From positions 1 to 5,636 of the forward strand of contig JAFWEA010000246.1 in the NCBI GenBank assembly GCA_017543005.1: a DNA stretch of 5,636 nucleotides, in the 5' to 3' direction. How positions within the stretch are numbered: position 1 is the stretch's first letter; each line of letters opens with the position of its first letter. Positions 5,587-5,636 of the stretch are shown here, piece after piece. The notes beneath the pieces are model-generated. The model was not told where the DNA came from. It saw only the letters and a program-made list of their open reading frames with translations, and searched no databases. The stretch comes from Solobacterium sp. (lineage in GTDB: Bacteria > Bacillota_I > Bacilli_A > Erysipelotrichales > Erysipelotrichaceae). A program made the translations under genes and the position numbers.

Positions 5587-5636
5587 TTATGCTTCGACCG
5601 GATAAACAGAGACCTGTTTCTTGTCCTTGCCGAGGC
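5587..5636 (-). CDS. rpmA: 50S ribosomal protein L27, C-terminal end (5' part outside window)
   Basis: Only the last 15 codons are present, reading LGKDKKQVSVYPVEA and then TAA at 5587-5589. The KDKKQVSVYPV ending matches the conserved C-terminus of bacterial L27, a small protein of about 85-95 residues near the peptidyl-transferase centre. Its position directly upstream of obgE is the usual Bacillota order (rplU, a small ORF, rpmA, obgE) and supports the call. The N-terminus and any processing site lie outside the window. Confidence 0.9.
   Translation of the reverse strand, partial: LGKDKKQVSVYPVEA

Overview
The window looks like a chromosomal housekeeping segment of a Gram-positive bacterium of the Bacillota. 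Three things point there: a tRNA-sensing T-box leader in front of valS, strong AGGAGG-type ribosome binding sites, and the order rpmA-obgE-ruvA-ruvB. The fairly GC-rich coding sequence and the gene set would fit an Erysipelotrichia-like member, but that placement is an inference and is weak. No mobile element, CRISPR array, tRNA or rRNA was seen.

Layout from left to right. Positions 1-1443 (minus) hold the N-terminal 481 codons of valyl-tRNA synthetase; the gene runs off the left edge. Positions 1444-1706 hold its promoter and a complete T-box riboswitch with a GUC (valine) specifier, a UGGU acceptor-binding bulge and mutually exclusive antiterminator and terminator helices. Positions 1724-2029 (minus) encode a small unrecognised protein with a lysine-rich tail and two membrane segments. 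It is divergent from a plus-strand SRAP (YedK/HMCES) gene at 2085-2651, with 55 bp between the two starts. The two predicted promoters overlap, and the SRAP mRNA is predicted to be leaderless. The SRAP gene converges on ruvB with a 4-bp overlap at the stop codons. The minus-strand genes ruvB (2648-3655), ruvA (3659-4240) and obgE (4256-5527) form a compact transcription unit read from right to left. The last codons of rpmA (ribosomal protein L27) enter at the right edge (5587-5636).

How the parts work together. obgE-ruvA-ruvB follow rpmA, but a strong intrinsic terminator stands between rpmA and obgE with no room for a promoter after it. obgE-ruvAB expression therefore probably depends on read-through, or on a promoter not recognised here. 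The operon appears to end at a second intrinsic terminator that lies inside the coding sequence of the convergent SRAP gene. RuvA and RuvB form the Holliday-junction branch-migration motor, and SRAP protects abasic sites in single-stranded DNA, so two DNA-repair functions sit tail to tail. Obg is a ribosome-associated GTPase and ValRS charges tRNA-Val.

I found no clear evidence of a wholly new system. The points most worth a second look are regulatory: the overlapping divergent promoters with a leaderless SRAP start, the ruvB terminator embedded in the opposing gene, the terminator before obgE, and an inverted repeat filling the valS promoter spacer.
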